15,346 bases of DNA from JAPLJQ01 sp037143735 (GCA_037143735.1 JBAWYD010000064.1:1-15346), one strand, 5' to 3'. Shown: positions 7,178 to 14,882, counted from the stretch's first letter. Notes: a model not told the origin generated them from the sequence alone. Numbers and translations are program-made.

Positions 7178-8887
7178 CTATTCTTTCAGGCGTTTTTCCC
7201 CAAGACGCATGGGCAGAATGACTGCAAGGACACAAAGAAGCAGAACAAGAAAAAACGAACCGATCAGCCAAACCCACTGGAGGGCAGTAAGACTCACCCC
7301 CCGGATATCCGCCATGAAAACCGAATAGACGGGCCCGGCCTCAAGAACAATGATGACGGCGATAAAACCGGCACACAGGATCATAAAGAGGAGGCCGCCG
7401 AAGCTGGTCACGGACTGTGCCGGGTTTTCCGATTTGAAGTCCGGATAGGCCGCGCCAAGCCCCACACCCATGGAAACAATCCCCGGAATCATGAAGAAAA
7501 CCGTCGTCACGGAAAGCACCATCATGAACGGTGTCACGTTAAGAAGGATATTGGACACAACAATAAGCACTTCTGCAAGCAGAAGCAGGGGAATATAATA
7601 GACAAAAAACTTAATCCAGAGAAACTGCCTTATCTTAATGGGCGATGATTTCACGATCCAGAAGGCGTCGCCCTCAATACTCACGGCTGGATAGACAAAC
7701 CGCGCCGCAACCGCTGTCAGGACGAATGCGGCCAGCCCCATGTTCAGAAAGGAAAAGAGATTCTGGAGATAAATGGTTCTGATGGGAGACCTGGCCAGGG
7801 GAAGGACGGAAAAATTGTAAAGATAGACGACGATCAATGCAATAATGAGAAATATCTGCGGCCACTGGGTCTGGTCTCTAAAAAACGTCCGGACTTCTTT
7901 CACCATGAATGCCTTCACCGGACCGGACAGGGCAATCGGGGTCTGTTTTAGAACTGACGACAACCACCACCCCCTGTCCCGTTGATTGCGTGCCGGAAAG
8001 AGGCGCTCCGGTGTGGTCTGTGCCTTCGAATAGCCTGTGAAATACATTCCTCCCGATACCCAGGTGATGACAAAGATCAACGCCGCCGTAAAACTCCAGG
8101 TCAAAGCGATGTCAAACAGGGCGCCCCCCGTGACTCCCGTGAGTGCAGCCTGAATGCTTTCGAAAACCCATGTTGTGGGGAGCAGAGGGGAGCCGGGTGT
8201 CTCCAGAGATTTGAAATAGAGGACGAGGGATGCAAAGGTGTCCGGATTAACGAGGCGCTCGGGCCGCATTAATCGAAAGGCAACGATCAGAATGATAAAC
8301 AGGGCCAGGCCAAGGAAAACAAAGACGGTCCTCAAACGACCCGCGGGAAGAATCGTGGCAATCAGCACAACGGCCAGAGCGCTGACCCCCGAGGCAATCA
8401 TGCATAGGGGTAAAATCGTCATACCGACCGTCGTGTAGAAAAAAAATCCCGCCTTATAGACAATCCCGTACGAGAGAAACACCGGCAGACTATATACAAG
8501 AACCATCCACGAACTGTCAACAGTGCTTTCAATCCACCGGGCAAGGAAGACCTTCCCCCTTGATACCGGCATCGAATGGACCAGGACGAGGTCTCTGCTC
8601 AAATACAGTTTTGTCAGAGACGTGACAATGCTGCTGAAGATGAGCAGGGCAAATAATGTCACAAGAACCATGGACAGAAGTTTGCGGGCCAGAATATCCC
8701 CGAAACCCTCAACACCTTGAAAATAGATGAGAACCCGATAGAATATGGCAAAGATGCCCACCCAGAAAGCAAGACCGACCGCACCGAAAAGAACTGCCTT
8801 TATTTTCCGGTTTTTCACATTTTTTGAAGAATGGCCGTTTTTAAAAGACCAGAAACGTGGCTTCAGCAACGTCAGGATTTCCTTCAT
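7178..8887 (-). CDS. large ABC transporter permease (putative ABC exporter)
   Basis: A 569-residue polytopic membrane protein, third gene of the transglutaminase/ATPase/permease operon. Its ATG overlaps the TGA of the ATPase gene by 4 bp (ATGA, 8884-8887), so translation is coupled and the two very likely form one transporter. Two sets of hydrophobic helices are visible, one in about 31-205 and one from about 345 to the C-terminus, separated by a hydrophilic linker of about 270-340; each half looks like an ABC-2-type permease domain, which would make one chain equal to a permease dimer. The motif SMPVSRGKVFLARWIES (105-121) in the first half and SSPIKIRQFLWIKFF in the second resemble each other, supporting an internal duplication. 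There is no signal peptide. The transported substrate cannot be read from the sequence; export is inferred from the ABC-2 character and the absence of a binding protein. Confidence 0.85.
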   Translation of the reverse strand: MKEILTLLKPRFWSFKNGHSSKNVKNRKIKAVLFGAVGLAFWVGIFAIFYRVLIYFQGVEGFGDILARKLLSMVLVTLFALLIFSSIVTSLTKLYLSRDLVLVHSMPVSRGKVFLARWIESTVDSSWMVLVYSLPVFLSYGIVYKAGFFFYTTVGMTILPLCMIASGVSALAVVLIATILPAGRLRTVFVFLGLALFIILIVAFRLMRPERLVNPDTFASLVLYFKSLETPGSPLLPTTWVFESIQAALTGVTGGALFDIALTWSFTAALIFVITWVSGGMYFTGYSKAQTTPERLFPARNQRDRGWWLSSVLKQTPIALSGPVKAFMVKEVRTFFRDQTQWPQIFLIIALIVVYLYNFSVLPLARSPIRTIYLQNLFSFLNMGLAAFVLTAVAARFVYPAVSIEGDAFWIVKSSPIKIRQFLWIKFFVYYIPLLLLAEVLIVVSNILLNVTPFMMVLSVTTVFFMIPGIVSMGVGLGAAYPDFKSENPAQSVTSFGGLLFMILCAGFIAVIIVLEAGPVYSVFMADIRGVSLTALQWVWLIGSFFLVLLLCVLAVILPMRLGEKRLKE

Positions 8888-9636
8888 AAAATGATCTGTT
8901 CCTCCGTCAGTTTCAGAAAAACTTCCTCGAGCTTGGGGTCAGTTTTAAAACTGACTCCCATGGCGCCCGCGGCCCGCTTCAAGTCCCCCGTGGTTCCCGT
9001 GGCAATCAGGGTCCCTTTGTGAATGATCCCGATGCGGTCACACAGATCCTCAGCAATCTCCAGGGTATGGGTCGACATGAAGATGGTAGTCCCTTTGTCG
9101 GCCAGTTCCCGGAGCAAATCCTTCACCATCTTAATGGCCGCCGGGTCCAGCCCCACCATGGGCTCATCCACAATAATCACGGCGGGCTCATGCAGGAGGG
9201 CTGCAGAAATAATAAGGCGTTGCTTCATGCCATGAGAATATGCCTCGATGAGTTGATTGGACCAGTCGGAAAGACCAAATTTCTTCAATAAACCCAGAGA
9301 CTTTTCCCAGAAAACATCTCCATCGACGCCGTACAGGTCTGCGGAAAATCTCATAAACTCCATGCCTGTCAGCTTTTCATAGAGGAAGGTCCGGTCCGGT
9401 ATGAAACCGATTCCCCTTTTAACACCCTCGGGATCATCGACCATGTTGATCCCGTTAATGACAACAGAGCCTTCCGTAGGCGCCAGTACCCCTCCCATCA
9501 TGCGAATCGTCGTCGTTTTGCCCGCCCCATTCGGCCCGATGAAGCCAAATATCTCACCTCTGGCCACATTCAGATTGAGACGGTCAACGGCAAGCATATT
9601 CCCGTAGCGTTTTGTCAGATCCTTTAATTCAATCAT
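8884..9636 (-). CDS. ABC transporter ATP-binding protein
   Basis: A 250-residue ABC ATPase that would power the permease encoded immediately after it. All nucleotide-binding motifs are present: Walker A GPNGAGKTT (34-42), signature YSHGMKQRL (133-141), Walker B VIIVDEP (153-159) with D-loop GLDP, and the switch His190 in STH. The Q-loop position reads IPDRTFLYEKLTG (79-91) with Asp in place of Gln, as is often seen in ABC-2 exporter ATPases with IPE/IPD. The signature Ser-His-Gly-Met-Lys-Gln is the variant typical of YhaQ/NatA-like exporter ATPases. The gene starts 10 bp after the stop of the transglutaminase-like gene and overlaps the permease gene by 4 bp, so the three form one operon. Substrate unknown. 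Confidence 0.95.
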   Translation of the reverse strand: MIELKDLTKRYGNMLAVDRLNLNVARGEIFGFIGPNGAGKTTTIRMMGGVLAPTEGSVVINGINMVDDPEGVKRGIGFIPDRTFLYEKLTGMEFMRFSADLYGVDGDVFWEKSLGLLKKFGLSDWSNQLIEAYSHGMKQRLIISAALLHEPAVIIVDEPMVGLDPAAIKMVKDLLRELADKGTTIFMSTHTLEIAEDLCDRIGIIHKGTLIATGTTGDLKRAAGAMGVSFKTDPKLEEVFLKLTEEQIIL

Positions 9637-9646
9637 TCGATACCCA

Positions 9647-11140
9647 TCATCGCGATCTTTGCAGTATTTTTAGTTGCACCTTGCCGATCACACCCAAGAG
9701 ATCGATTTGCCGGTCCGATTCACCGCGAACAAAACGTATGTGGGTCACGTCTGCAGGCATCTGCCCCATGACAGCGTCCGCCGTCACCCATGTTCCAAGG
9801 AACAGGACATTCCAGGCATGATAATAGAATCTTCCCCTCTGGTAAACAAGGCCTGCTTCCACCTGGGCCGGAATGCCGGCAGCCCTCGCCAGTGCCGCCA
9901 GCAACACGGCATGTTCATTACAATCACCCACCAGGTTGTTCAAGGTCTCGAGGGCATTCGGAACGGATAAAACGGGTCTTTTTTCGACGCTCTTGTAAAC
10001 CCATGCAACGAGCTTCTCTGCCTTCACGGCAACAGGGTCTTCGGGAGAAACGAGTTCCTGCACTTTACCCTGAATCTTCTGGTTATCGGACTGAATAAAA
10101 GGACTGGCCTTGAGAAATTCGCCTTTGCCGACAACGTTAAGATCCCGAAGCGGCCTTGTGGGAATCGTCTCTTTTTGAATAAGCAATACGTCGTTCCGCA
10201 GGGTTTGTCTGTCTCCATTCAAAGAGAGGTTGTTTTTTTCGATACCGGTGAGCCTTACCCCGAGAAGCGTCAGCGAAGAAGGATCATCGATCACGACATT
10301 TGACGGAACTGAAACCATTTCCGTAAGATCGGAGCTCGCCGCACGTGGGAAATCACGCAGCGCCTCATGTTTTACCACCTGTTCCAGGGTGATTCCCAAA
10401 ATGCCCTTTTCCATTAAAACATCGCCGTCTTCTCCGACCCAGGCAAACTGCCTGGCCCCCATAAAATCGACGGACACCTTCCGGGCCTTGTGCTCGCGAC
10501 CCATAATGGGCACCATCTCTTCACCCAGAACGGACACTTTAACGGGTCGCTGTCCCATGGATGCCGGGTCAAAAACATGAAATATTCTGGTTTCACCTGT
10601 CTTCAGCCCCGCGATCCCCGACAACTCAAGAATGCCGTTAGCCAACCGGGGGGGCTCCTTAAGGGTCATGACCGTCTTTTTCTCGGAACCCGGCGTCTCC
10701 GTGTACAGCGTGACCTGTTTACCGTTTACAACTCCTTGAATCTGGAAACGAAAAAGGCTCGAGCGCAGATCGAAATCAAAGGAAGAAAGCGTCATATCGG
10801 GATTCAGCTTTCCTTCCGTTTTAAATGTCATCCCCTGTACGACACCCATGGTGTTGATCCGCATGAAGACGGATTCAACAACATGATACCCCTTTTCGGT
10901 TCTGGAAAATCGCCGGTGGGCATAACCGATTTTGCGTCCATTCTGGGAAATATTCATCCACGTTTCCCTGTCCTGGAACGTCTGAAATCCGGAAGAGCCC
11001 GCCCTGTCTGTTGACTGCCCAAGCGGGGTCTGCCCCCGATCAAATATGTCAAGGTGAAAAGCAAAAAGGAGGAGAAAAACGGTTACGGATAGGCCTCCAG
11101 CAATCCAGTGCCATTTAATCCCGGGAATAGCCATCATCAT
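9647..11140 (-). CDS. transglutaminase-like domain protein, membrane-anchored and periplasmic
   Basis: A 497-residue protein, first in an operon with an ABC ATPase and permease. Residues 11-30 are a single hydrophobic segment after a short basic N-terminus, predicting an uncleaved anchor or signal with the rest in the periplasm. The C-terminal third (about 365-480) is a transglutaminase/protease-like core with a full catalytic triad: Cys407 in GDCNEHA, His441 in YYHAWN and Asp455 in TADAVM. Such domains act as proteases, amidases or crosslinkers; which applies here is unknown. The preceding 50-350 is soluble, beta-strand-rich in appearance and not recognised. Three consecutive ATG codons (11140, 11137, 11134) open the frame; GGTG lies 8 nt before the third, which I consider best spaced, though the first is the outer limit given here. 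A consensus promoter lies 13 nt upstream. The genetic linkage suggests it processes or senses the ABC substrate, but that is inference. Confidence 0.88.
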   Translation of the reverse strand: MMMAIPGIKWHWIAGGLSVTVFLLLFAFHLDIFDRGQTPLGQSTDRAGSSGFQTFQDRETWMNISQNGRKIGYAHRRFSRTEKGYHVVESVFMRINTMGVVQGMTFKTEGKLNPDMTLSSFDFDLRSSLFRFQIQGVVNGKQVTLYTETPGSEKKTVMTLKEPPRLANGILELSGIAGLKTGETRIFHVFDPASMGQRPVKVSVLGEEMVPIMGREHKARKVSVDFMGARQFAWVGEDGDVLMEKGILGITLEQVVKHEALRDFPRAASSDLTEMVSVPSNVVIDDPSSLTLLGVRLTGIEKNNLSLNGDRQTLRNDVLLIQKETIPTRPLRDLNVVGKGEFLKASPFIQSDNQKIQGKVQELVSPEDPVAVKAEKLVAWVYKSVEKRPVLSVPNALETLNNLVGDCNEHAVLLAALARAAGIPAQVEAGLVYQRGRFYYHAWNVLFLGTWVTADAVMGQMPADVTHIRFVRGESDRQIDLLGVIGKVQLKILQRSR

Positions 11141-11152
11141 TTCACCGCTGCG

Positions 11153-11181
11153 ATTATATGTAAAATAACCTTTTGTGTCAA
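11153..11181 (-). promoter_or_regulatory. consensus sigma-70 promoter of the transglutaminase/ABC operon
   Basis: On the minus strand TTGACA (11176-11181) and TATAAT (11153-11158) are separated by exactly 17 nt; both hexamers are perfect. Transcription should begin near 11146, only about 5 nt before the first and 11 nt before the third ATG of the transglutaminase-like gene, so the mRNA is nearly leaderless. Strong constitutive transcription is expected. Confidence 0.82.
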
Positions 11182-11212
11182 TTATCGCCCTGCATCACAC
11201 AAAAATCGCCCC

Positions 11213-11241
11213 TTGTCACGAATTTTAATTTCTGATAACTT
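11213..11241 (+). promoter_or_regulatory. probable extended -10 promoter for kdsD
   Basis: TTGTCA (11213-11218) is followed after 17 nt by TAACTT (11236-11241), preceded by TG one base upstream (an extended -10). Transcription would start near 11248, giving a leader of about 115 nt that contains the inverted repeat at 11248-11319. A TTGACA at 11246-11251 is an alternative -35 but lacks a good -10. Confidence 0.35.
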
Positions 11242-11247
11242 GTCGTT

Positions 11248-11319
11248 GACAATCTCGTAAAAAGTCTCAGATACTCACTTTTCGTCATTCCGGGACTGAC
11301 GGCTTTTTGCGACGCTGTC
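11248..11319. repeat. imperfect 72-bp inverted repeat in the kdsD leader
   Basis: The core arms TCGTAAAAAGTC (11255-11266) and GGCTTTTTGCGA (11301-11312) pair over 12 positions with two G-T wobbles. Outer GACA (11248-11251) and TGTC (11316-11319) extend the pairing across three unpaired bases. The loop contains CGTCATTCCGGGA. The form resembles the small non-coding dispersed repeats that carry CGTCATTCC in related genomes, but only one copy is in the window, so mobility is not shown. As RNA it could fold at the very start of the kdsD transcript. Confidence 0.5.
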
Positions 11320-11362
11320 GTCCTTAATTGTAAGACATTTTCGACAGAGAAAGGCGCCATTC

Positions 11363-12355
11363 ATGGAAGAAGAACCATCGATCAAGAGGGCAAAAGAAGT
11401 CCTGAGAATTGAAGCGGAATGTATCTCTAACCTGATTGATAAAGTAGATGCCAGCTTTGCAGAGGCAGTGGATATTATTTATAAATCCAAAGGGCGCGTC
11501 ATCGTCACGGGCATCGGCAAATCCGGACTGATCGGGAAGAAAATCGTCGCCACCCTTACCAGCACGGGCACCCAGGCCACTTTCCTGCACCCGGTGGAAG
11601 GCATGCACGGAGACCTGGGAATTGTCACAAAGAATGATGTCCTGCTTGCCATTTCAAACAGCGGAGAAACCGACGAACTCAATATGATCATCGGGAGCGT
11701 TCGCGCCATCGGCGCCCATCTCATCGCCTTCACGGGAAATCTATCGTCCACCCTTGCAAACTCAAGCGACATCGTGATTGATGTCGGCGTTGAAAGAGAG
11801 GCCTGCCCTTTCGGCCTGGCGCCGACATCGAGCTCCACGGCGGCTCTGGCGATGGGAGACGCCCTGGCCGTTGCCCTCATTGAAAAGAGGAATTTCAATG
11901 AGAAGGATTTTTACAAGCTTCATCCCGGCGGAAGCCTGGGACTGCGACTGAGGGCACTGGTCAGGGACGTCATGATCAAAGGCGCGCAGATACCAAAAAT
12001 CCTTTCCGGGAAGCCGGCCATGAAAGCAATAGAGGAAATGGACAGGCAGAACAAGGGGTTTGTTTTGGTAACGGACAGGCAAACCCACCTGATCGGCATA
12101 CTGACCGACGGCGACGTACGCCGCCTCATCAGAAAGGGCGAAGATTTCAAGAACAAGTTGATTGACGATCTCATGACCCCATCCCCGAAAACGATCGAGG
12201 AACACGCGTCCCTCGCCCGGACCATAGAATACATGCAGAAGGAGGAAATCACCACCCTGGTAGTCGTGAATGACAAGAAGCGCCTGAAAGGCTACATCCA
12301 CCTCCACGACATCCTCGGCAGAGGGGGAACCCTGCAAATCTCCTTAACCCAATGA
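11363..12355 (+). CDS. kdsD: arabinose-5-phosphate isomerase (KdsD/KpsF family)
   Basis: A 330-residue isomerase that converts D-ribulose 5-phosphate to D-arabinose 5-phosphate, the first step to Kdo for lipopolysaccharide. The N-terminal SIS domain (about 35-170) has GIGKSG (50-55), STGTQATFLHPVEGMHGDLG, SNSGETDE (98-105) and APTSSSTAALAMGDALA. Two CBS domains follow (about 205-320). Relative to E. coli KdsD (328 aa) the key residues shift uniformly by six: Lys53, His82, Glu105, Glu146 and His187 (HPGGSLG). The ATG has GAGAAAGG about 9 nt upstream. The gene stands alone: the usual neighbours of kdsD in Proteobacteria (kdsC, lptC/A/B) are absent on both sides. Together with the LpxH-like protein it shows that the organism builds a lipid A-Kdo outer membrane. 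A KpsF (capsule-associated) paralogue cannot be excluded by sequence alone. Confidence 0.95.
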   Translation: MEEEPSIKRAKEVLRIEAECISNLIDKVDASFAEAVDIIYKSKGRVIVTGIGKSGLIGKKIVATLTSTGTQATFLHPVEGMHGDLGIVTKNDVLLAISNSGETDELNMIIGSVRAIGAHLIAFTGNLSSTLANSSDIVIDVGVEREACPFGLAPTSSSTAALAMGDALAVALIEKRNFNEKDFYKLHPGGSLGLRLRALVRDVMIKGAQIPKILSGKPAMKAIEEMDRQNKGFVLVTDRQTHLIGILTDGDVRRLIRKGEDFKNKLIDDLMTPSPKTIEEHASLARTIEYMQKEEITTLVVVNDKKRLKGYIHLHDILGRGGTLQISLTQ

Positions 12356-12359
12356 ATCT

Positions 12360-12379
12360 CCCCGCCGCAAGCAGCGGGG
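12360..12379 (+). terminator. GC-rich hairpin after kdsD (possible terminator)
   Basis: CCCCGC (12360-12365) pairs with GCGGGG (12374-12379) around the loop CGCAAGCA, starting 5 nt after the kdsD stop. No strong T-run follows at once (TATCTTG); a GTGTTTTTG lies about 15 nt further on. It could be a weak terminator or a dispersed repeat hairpin. The following 12380-12510 holds no gene, only a small CCGGG/CCCGG hairpin near 12450. Confidence 0.45.
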
Positions 12380-12510
12380 TATCTTGATGGACTCGTGTTT
12401 TTGAAAAGACATGTTCCCTGTTGGACGTGTGTTTTTTATTTTGTGGAGCTGCCCGGGGCTTCCCGGCAAGGAACGTCAATATTCAAGGCGGGGCATGTGT
12501 ATCATTTACG

Positions 12511-12544
12511 ATAAAAGGGGTTACTGCCGAAGCCGTAACCCCTT
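12511..12544 (-). terminator. intrinsic terminator of the tRNA-Val gene
   Basis: Read on the minus strand, AAGGGGTTAC (12544-12535) and GTAACCCCTT (12524-12515) form a perfect 10-bp stem. The loop GGCTTCGGCA contains a TTCG tetraloop, and TTAT continues the T-run of the stem. It begins 10 nt after the CCA end of the tRNA. It could also stop kdsD transcripts from the other side, although that side lacks a T-tract. Confidence 0.8.
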
Positions 12545-12554
12545 GATGTCTCAT

Positions 12555-12629
12555 TGGTAGGCGGTACTGGATTTGAACCAGTGACTTCTACCGTGTGAAG
12601 GTAGCACTCTCCCACTGAGTTAACCGCCC
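12555..12629 (-). tRNA. tRNA-Val (anticodon CAC)
   Basis: The 75-nt minus-strand sequence folds as a cloverleaf. The acceptor stem GGGCGGT pairs with ACCGCCT (G1-T72 wobble). The anticodon stem CTACC/GGTAG closes the seven-base loop TTCACAC with anticodon CAC (12597-12595), reading the Val codon GUG. The T-arm has GGTTCAAATCC, and CCA is encoded at the 3' end (12557-12555). It lies 71 bp downstream of groEL on the same strand but has its own promoter and terminator. Confidence 0.96.
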
Positions 12630-12640
12630 GATGAGGGGTA

Positions 12641-12669
12641 CGTATAACCCAAAGGAAGACCCTTTTCAA
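12641..12669 (-). promoter_or_regulatory. sigma-70 promoter of the tRNA-Val gene
   Basis: On the minus strand TTGAAA (12669-12664) and TATACG (12646-12641) are separated by 17 nt. Transcription should start near 12634, about 5 nt before the mature tRNA end. The bases after the -10 are GC-rich (TACCCC), like stringently controlled stable-RNA promoters. Confidence 0.7.
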
Positions 12670-12700
12670 GAGAAAACTTTCAGGTTACAATCAGTTTTAA

Positions 12701-14335
12701 TCAGTAGTCATAATCGCCCATGTCCGGCATGCCTCCCGGCATTGCCGACGCCGTTTTCTTCTTTGGCTTTTCCGCAACCATGGCTTCCGTGGTTAAAAGA
12801 AGGGAGGCCACAGACGCCGCATTCTGAAGGGCAAAACGGGCGACCTTTGTGGGATCGACAATACCGGCTTTTGTCATATTTACATATTCACCCTCATCGG
12901 CATTGAATCCATAGTCGCCTTTGCCTTTTTTAACCTTCTCCACCACAATCGATCCTTCAAAACCCGCATTGATGGCAATCTGTCTTGTCGGTTCCTCAAG
13001 GGCGCGTTTGACGATATTCAATCCGTACTTCTCATCATCAGGAATCTTCGCTTTATCCAGGGCTTCGAGGCTCCGCAGATAGGCAACGCCTCCTCCCGGC
13101 ACAATGCCTTCCTCGACAGCCGCCCTGGTGGCATTCAGTGCATCTTCAACACGCGCCTTTTTCTCTTTCATTTCGAATTCCGTTGCCGCCCCCACTTTGA
13201 TCACCGCAACGCCGCCAACCAGTTTTGCCAGACGCTCCTGCAATTTTTCCTTGTCGTAATTGGATGTCGTGTCTTCAATCTGAGCCCGTATCTGTTTTAC
13301 ACGACCTTCCATATCGGCCTTCTTGCCGCCGCCATCCACGATGGTCGTGTTGTCCTTGTCAACGGTCAGGCGCTTGCAGGTCCCGAGATCCCCGATAGCC
13401 ACATTTTCCAGCTTCAGCCCCATATCCTCCGAAATAAGCTTTCCGCCCGTCAGGATGGCAATGTCTTCCAGCATGGCCTTCCTTCGATCACCAAAACCCG
13501 GCGCCTTGACGGCCACGCACTTCAGTGTGCCCCGAATTTTATTAACAACCAGCGTCGCCAGGGCCTCCCCTTCGATATCCTCGGCAATAATCATGAGGGG
13601 TCTTCCCATTTTGGCAATCTGTTCGAGGATCGGAATCAAGTCTTTCATGCTGCTGATCTTTTTTTCACTAAGCAGGATATACGGATCTTCCAGACGAACT
13701 TCCATTTTTTCCGGGTCGGTGGCAAAATAGGGAGAAATATAACCCCTATCGAATTGCATTCCTTCGACGATGTCCAGGGTGGTTTCCATTCCCTTGGCAT
13801 CTTCGACAGTGATGACACCCTCTTTGCCGACTTTTTCCATGGCTTCAGAAATGATTTCCCCTATGGTCGTATCATTGTTGGCAGAAATGGCGCCGACCTG
13901 GGTGATTTCTTTCTTACCCTTTATCGGCTTCGAGATTTTCTTCAGCTCATCCACAACGATCTGTACCCCTTTGTCGATCCCCCGCTTCAGGGACATGGGG
14001 TTCATGCCGGCTGCAACGAGTTTCGACCCTTCCCGGTAGATGGCTTCCGCCAGTATGGTCGCCGTTGTGGTCCCGTCACCTGCAACATCAGAGGTTTTCG
14101 ACGCCACCTCCTTGACCATCTGGGCGCCCATATTCTCAAATTTATCCTCTAACTCTATTTCCTTTGCAACCGTCACCCCGTCTTTGGTAATCGTGGGGGC
14201 GCCCCATGATTTTGCAATCACGACGTTTCGGCCTTTCGGACCGAGCGTCACCTTTACGGCGCTTGCCAGGGCGCCAACGCCCCTCATGATCTTGTCACGG
14301 GCAACCGCGTCGTACTTAATTTCCTTTGCTGCCAT
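12701..14335 (-). CDS. groL: 60-kDa chaperonin GroEL
   Basis: A 544-residue group I chaperonin that forms the double heptameric ring which folds proteins in an ATP-driven cycle with GroES. Clear family features: VTLGPKGRNVVI near residues 29-40, the ATP-site GDGTT with Asp87 (86-90), apical-domain IAEDIEGEALATLVVNKIRGT, and EMKEKKARVEDALNATRAAVEEGIVPGGG with the catalytic Asp of VEDAL. Length fits the usual 540-550. The C-terminus ends PGGMPDMGDYDY, with one GGM in place of the repeated GGM tail of many bacterial GroELs. AAGGAG lies 9 nt before the ATG, and the gene starts 22 bp after the groES stop, so the two form the standard groESL operon. No CIRCE element is seen upstream. Confidence 0.99.
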   Translation of the reverse strand: MAAKEIKYDAVARDKIMRGVGALASAVKVTLGPKGRNVVIAKSWGAPTITKDGVTVAKEIELEDKFENMGAQMVKEVASKTSDVAGDGTTTATILAEAIYREGSKLVAAGMNPMSLKRGIDKGVQIVVDELKKISKPIKGKKEITQVGAISANNDTTIGEIISEAMEKVGKEGVITVEDAKGMETTLDIVEGMQFDRGYISPYFATDPEKMEVRLEDPYILLSEKKISSMKDLIPILEQIAKMGRPLMIIAEDIEGEALATLVVNKIRGTLKCVAVKAPGFGDRRKAMLEDIAILTGGKLISEDMGLKLENVAIGDLGTCKRLTVDKDNTTIVDGGGKKADMEGRVKQIRAQIEDTTSNYDKEKLQERLAKLVGGVAVIKVGAATEFEMKEKKARVEDALNATRAAVEEGIVPGGGVAYLRSLEALDKAKIPDDEKYGLNIVKRALEEPTRQIAINAGFEGSIVVEKVKKGKGDYGFNADEGEYVNMTKAGIVDPTKVARFALQNAASVASLLLTTEAMVAEKPKKKTASAMPGGMPDMGDYDY

Positions 14336-14357
14336 CGATATAATCTCCTTTCATGCA

Positions 14358-14642
14358 TCATAAAACACAGAATATCTCGTCTTCCTTCATGATGACGTGA
14401 TCTTTGCCTTCGATCTTGATTTCTGTGCCGGAATATTTTCCGAATAAAACCCTGTCCCCTTTCCTGACTTCCATTTCAATCCGCTTGCCGTCACGATCCC
14501 TTCTGCCTGGACCGACTGCAATCACCTTTCCCTCCTGCGGTTTCTCCTTCGCCGTATCAGGAATAATAATACCTCCGGATGTTTTTCCCTCCGCCTTAAC
14601 ATGTGAAACCAGCACATAATCCCTCAATGGTTTGAATTTCAT
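14358..14642 (-). CDS. groS: 10-kDa co-chaperonin GroES
   Basis: A 94-residue co-chaperonin, the heptameric lid of GroEL. It starts MKFKPLRDYVLV, like other GroES proteins. The mobile loop that docks on GroEL is visible at 18-35 (GKTSGGIIIPDTAKEKP), followed by GKVIAVGPGRRD and the core GDRVLFGKYSGTEIKIEG. The end IFCVL differs slightly from the common ILAVI. The start is ATG 14642, with GGAGG about 10 nt upstream; an open extension of 45 codons to 14777 has no family similarity, lacks that ribosome site and would leave almost no 5' leader, so it is rejected. It is first in the operon with groEL. Confidence 0.98.
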   Translation of the reverse strand: MKFKPLRDYVLVSHVKAEGKTSGGIIIPDTAKEKPQEGKVIAVGPGRRDRDGKRIEMEVRKGDRVLFGKYSGTEIKIEGKDHVIMKEDEIFCVL

Positions 14643-14756
14643 ACCCTTTTTACCTCCAGACTTATAAAAATTTGTTTGATCGTTTTGATTGCTGTGTGAA
14701 ATTGAATGGTTACTGCTCAATGACTTTACTGCCATTTTTTTTGTAATCATTACATA

Positions 14757-14784
14757 TAAATAGTCACGAAATTTCAATTGTCAA
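14757..14784 (-). promoter_or_regulatory. probable sigma-70 promoter of groESL
   Basis: On the minus strand a perfect TTGACA (14784-14779) is followed after 16 nt by TATTTA (14762-14757), a modest -10. This gives a leader of about 108 nt before groES. I looked for the CIRCE repeat (TTAGCACTC and its complement) and for a sigma-32 CTTGAA/CCCCAT pair and found neither, so heat control is not evident. Confidence 0.5.
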
Positions 14785-14818
14785 GAGTGGCACTTTTTTT
14801 CCCTTCTTCCTTCCGGGC

Positions 14819-14845
14819 TTGACATAAACCGATTTTCCCTATATG
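14819..14845 (+). promoter_or_regulatory. probable promoter of the cobalamin riboswitch transcript
   Basis: TTGACA (14819-14824) is followed by TATATG (14840-14845) after 15 nt; a TATGGA two bases later has 17-nt spacing. It lies about 35 nt upstream of the first riboswitch helix and is divergent from the groESL promoter. Confidence 0.5.
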
Positions 14846-14882
14846 GAAGCGATCCTGTAAGAAACACCGTTTGTCATAATCA

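Noticed and set aside
7172..7648. 158-codon plus-strand frame opposite the ABC permease
   Set aside because: Its sequence is a run of Lys, Asn, His and Gly codons that arises from the antisense of hydrophobic helices; no ribosome site or family match.
11178..11360. 60-codon minus-strand frame upstream of kdsD
   Set aside because: It covers the inverted repeat and the operon promoter, and has no good ribosome site; the coding look comes from the repeat.
14358..14777. Longer GroES reading frame starting at 14777
   Set aside because: The 45 extra codons are low in family similarity, and the ATG at 14642 has a strong GGAGG and gives a standard 94-residue GroES. The long form would start inside or next to the predicted promoter.
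14643..14820. CIRCE element or sigma-32 promoter for groESL
   Set aside because: No TTAGCACTC with its inverted partner and no CTTGAA/CCCCAT pair could be found; only a sigma-70-like pair is present.
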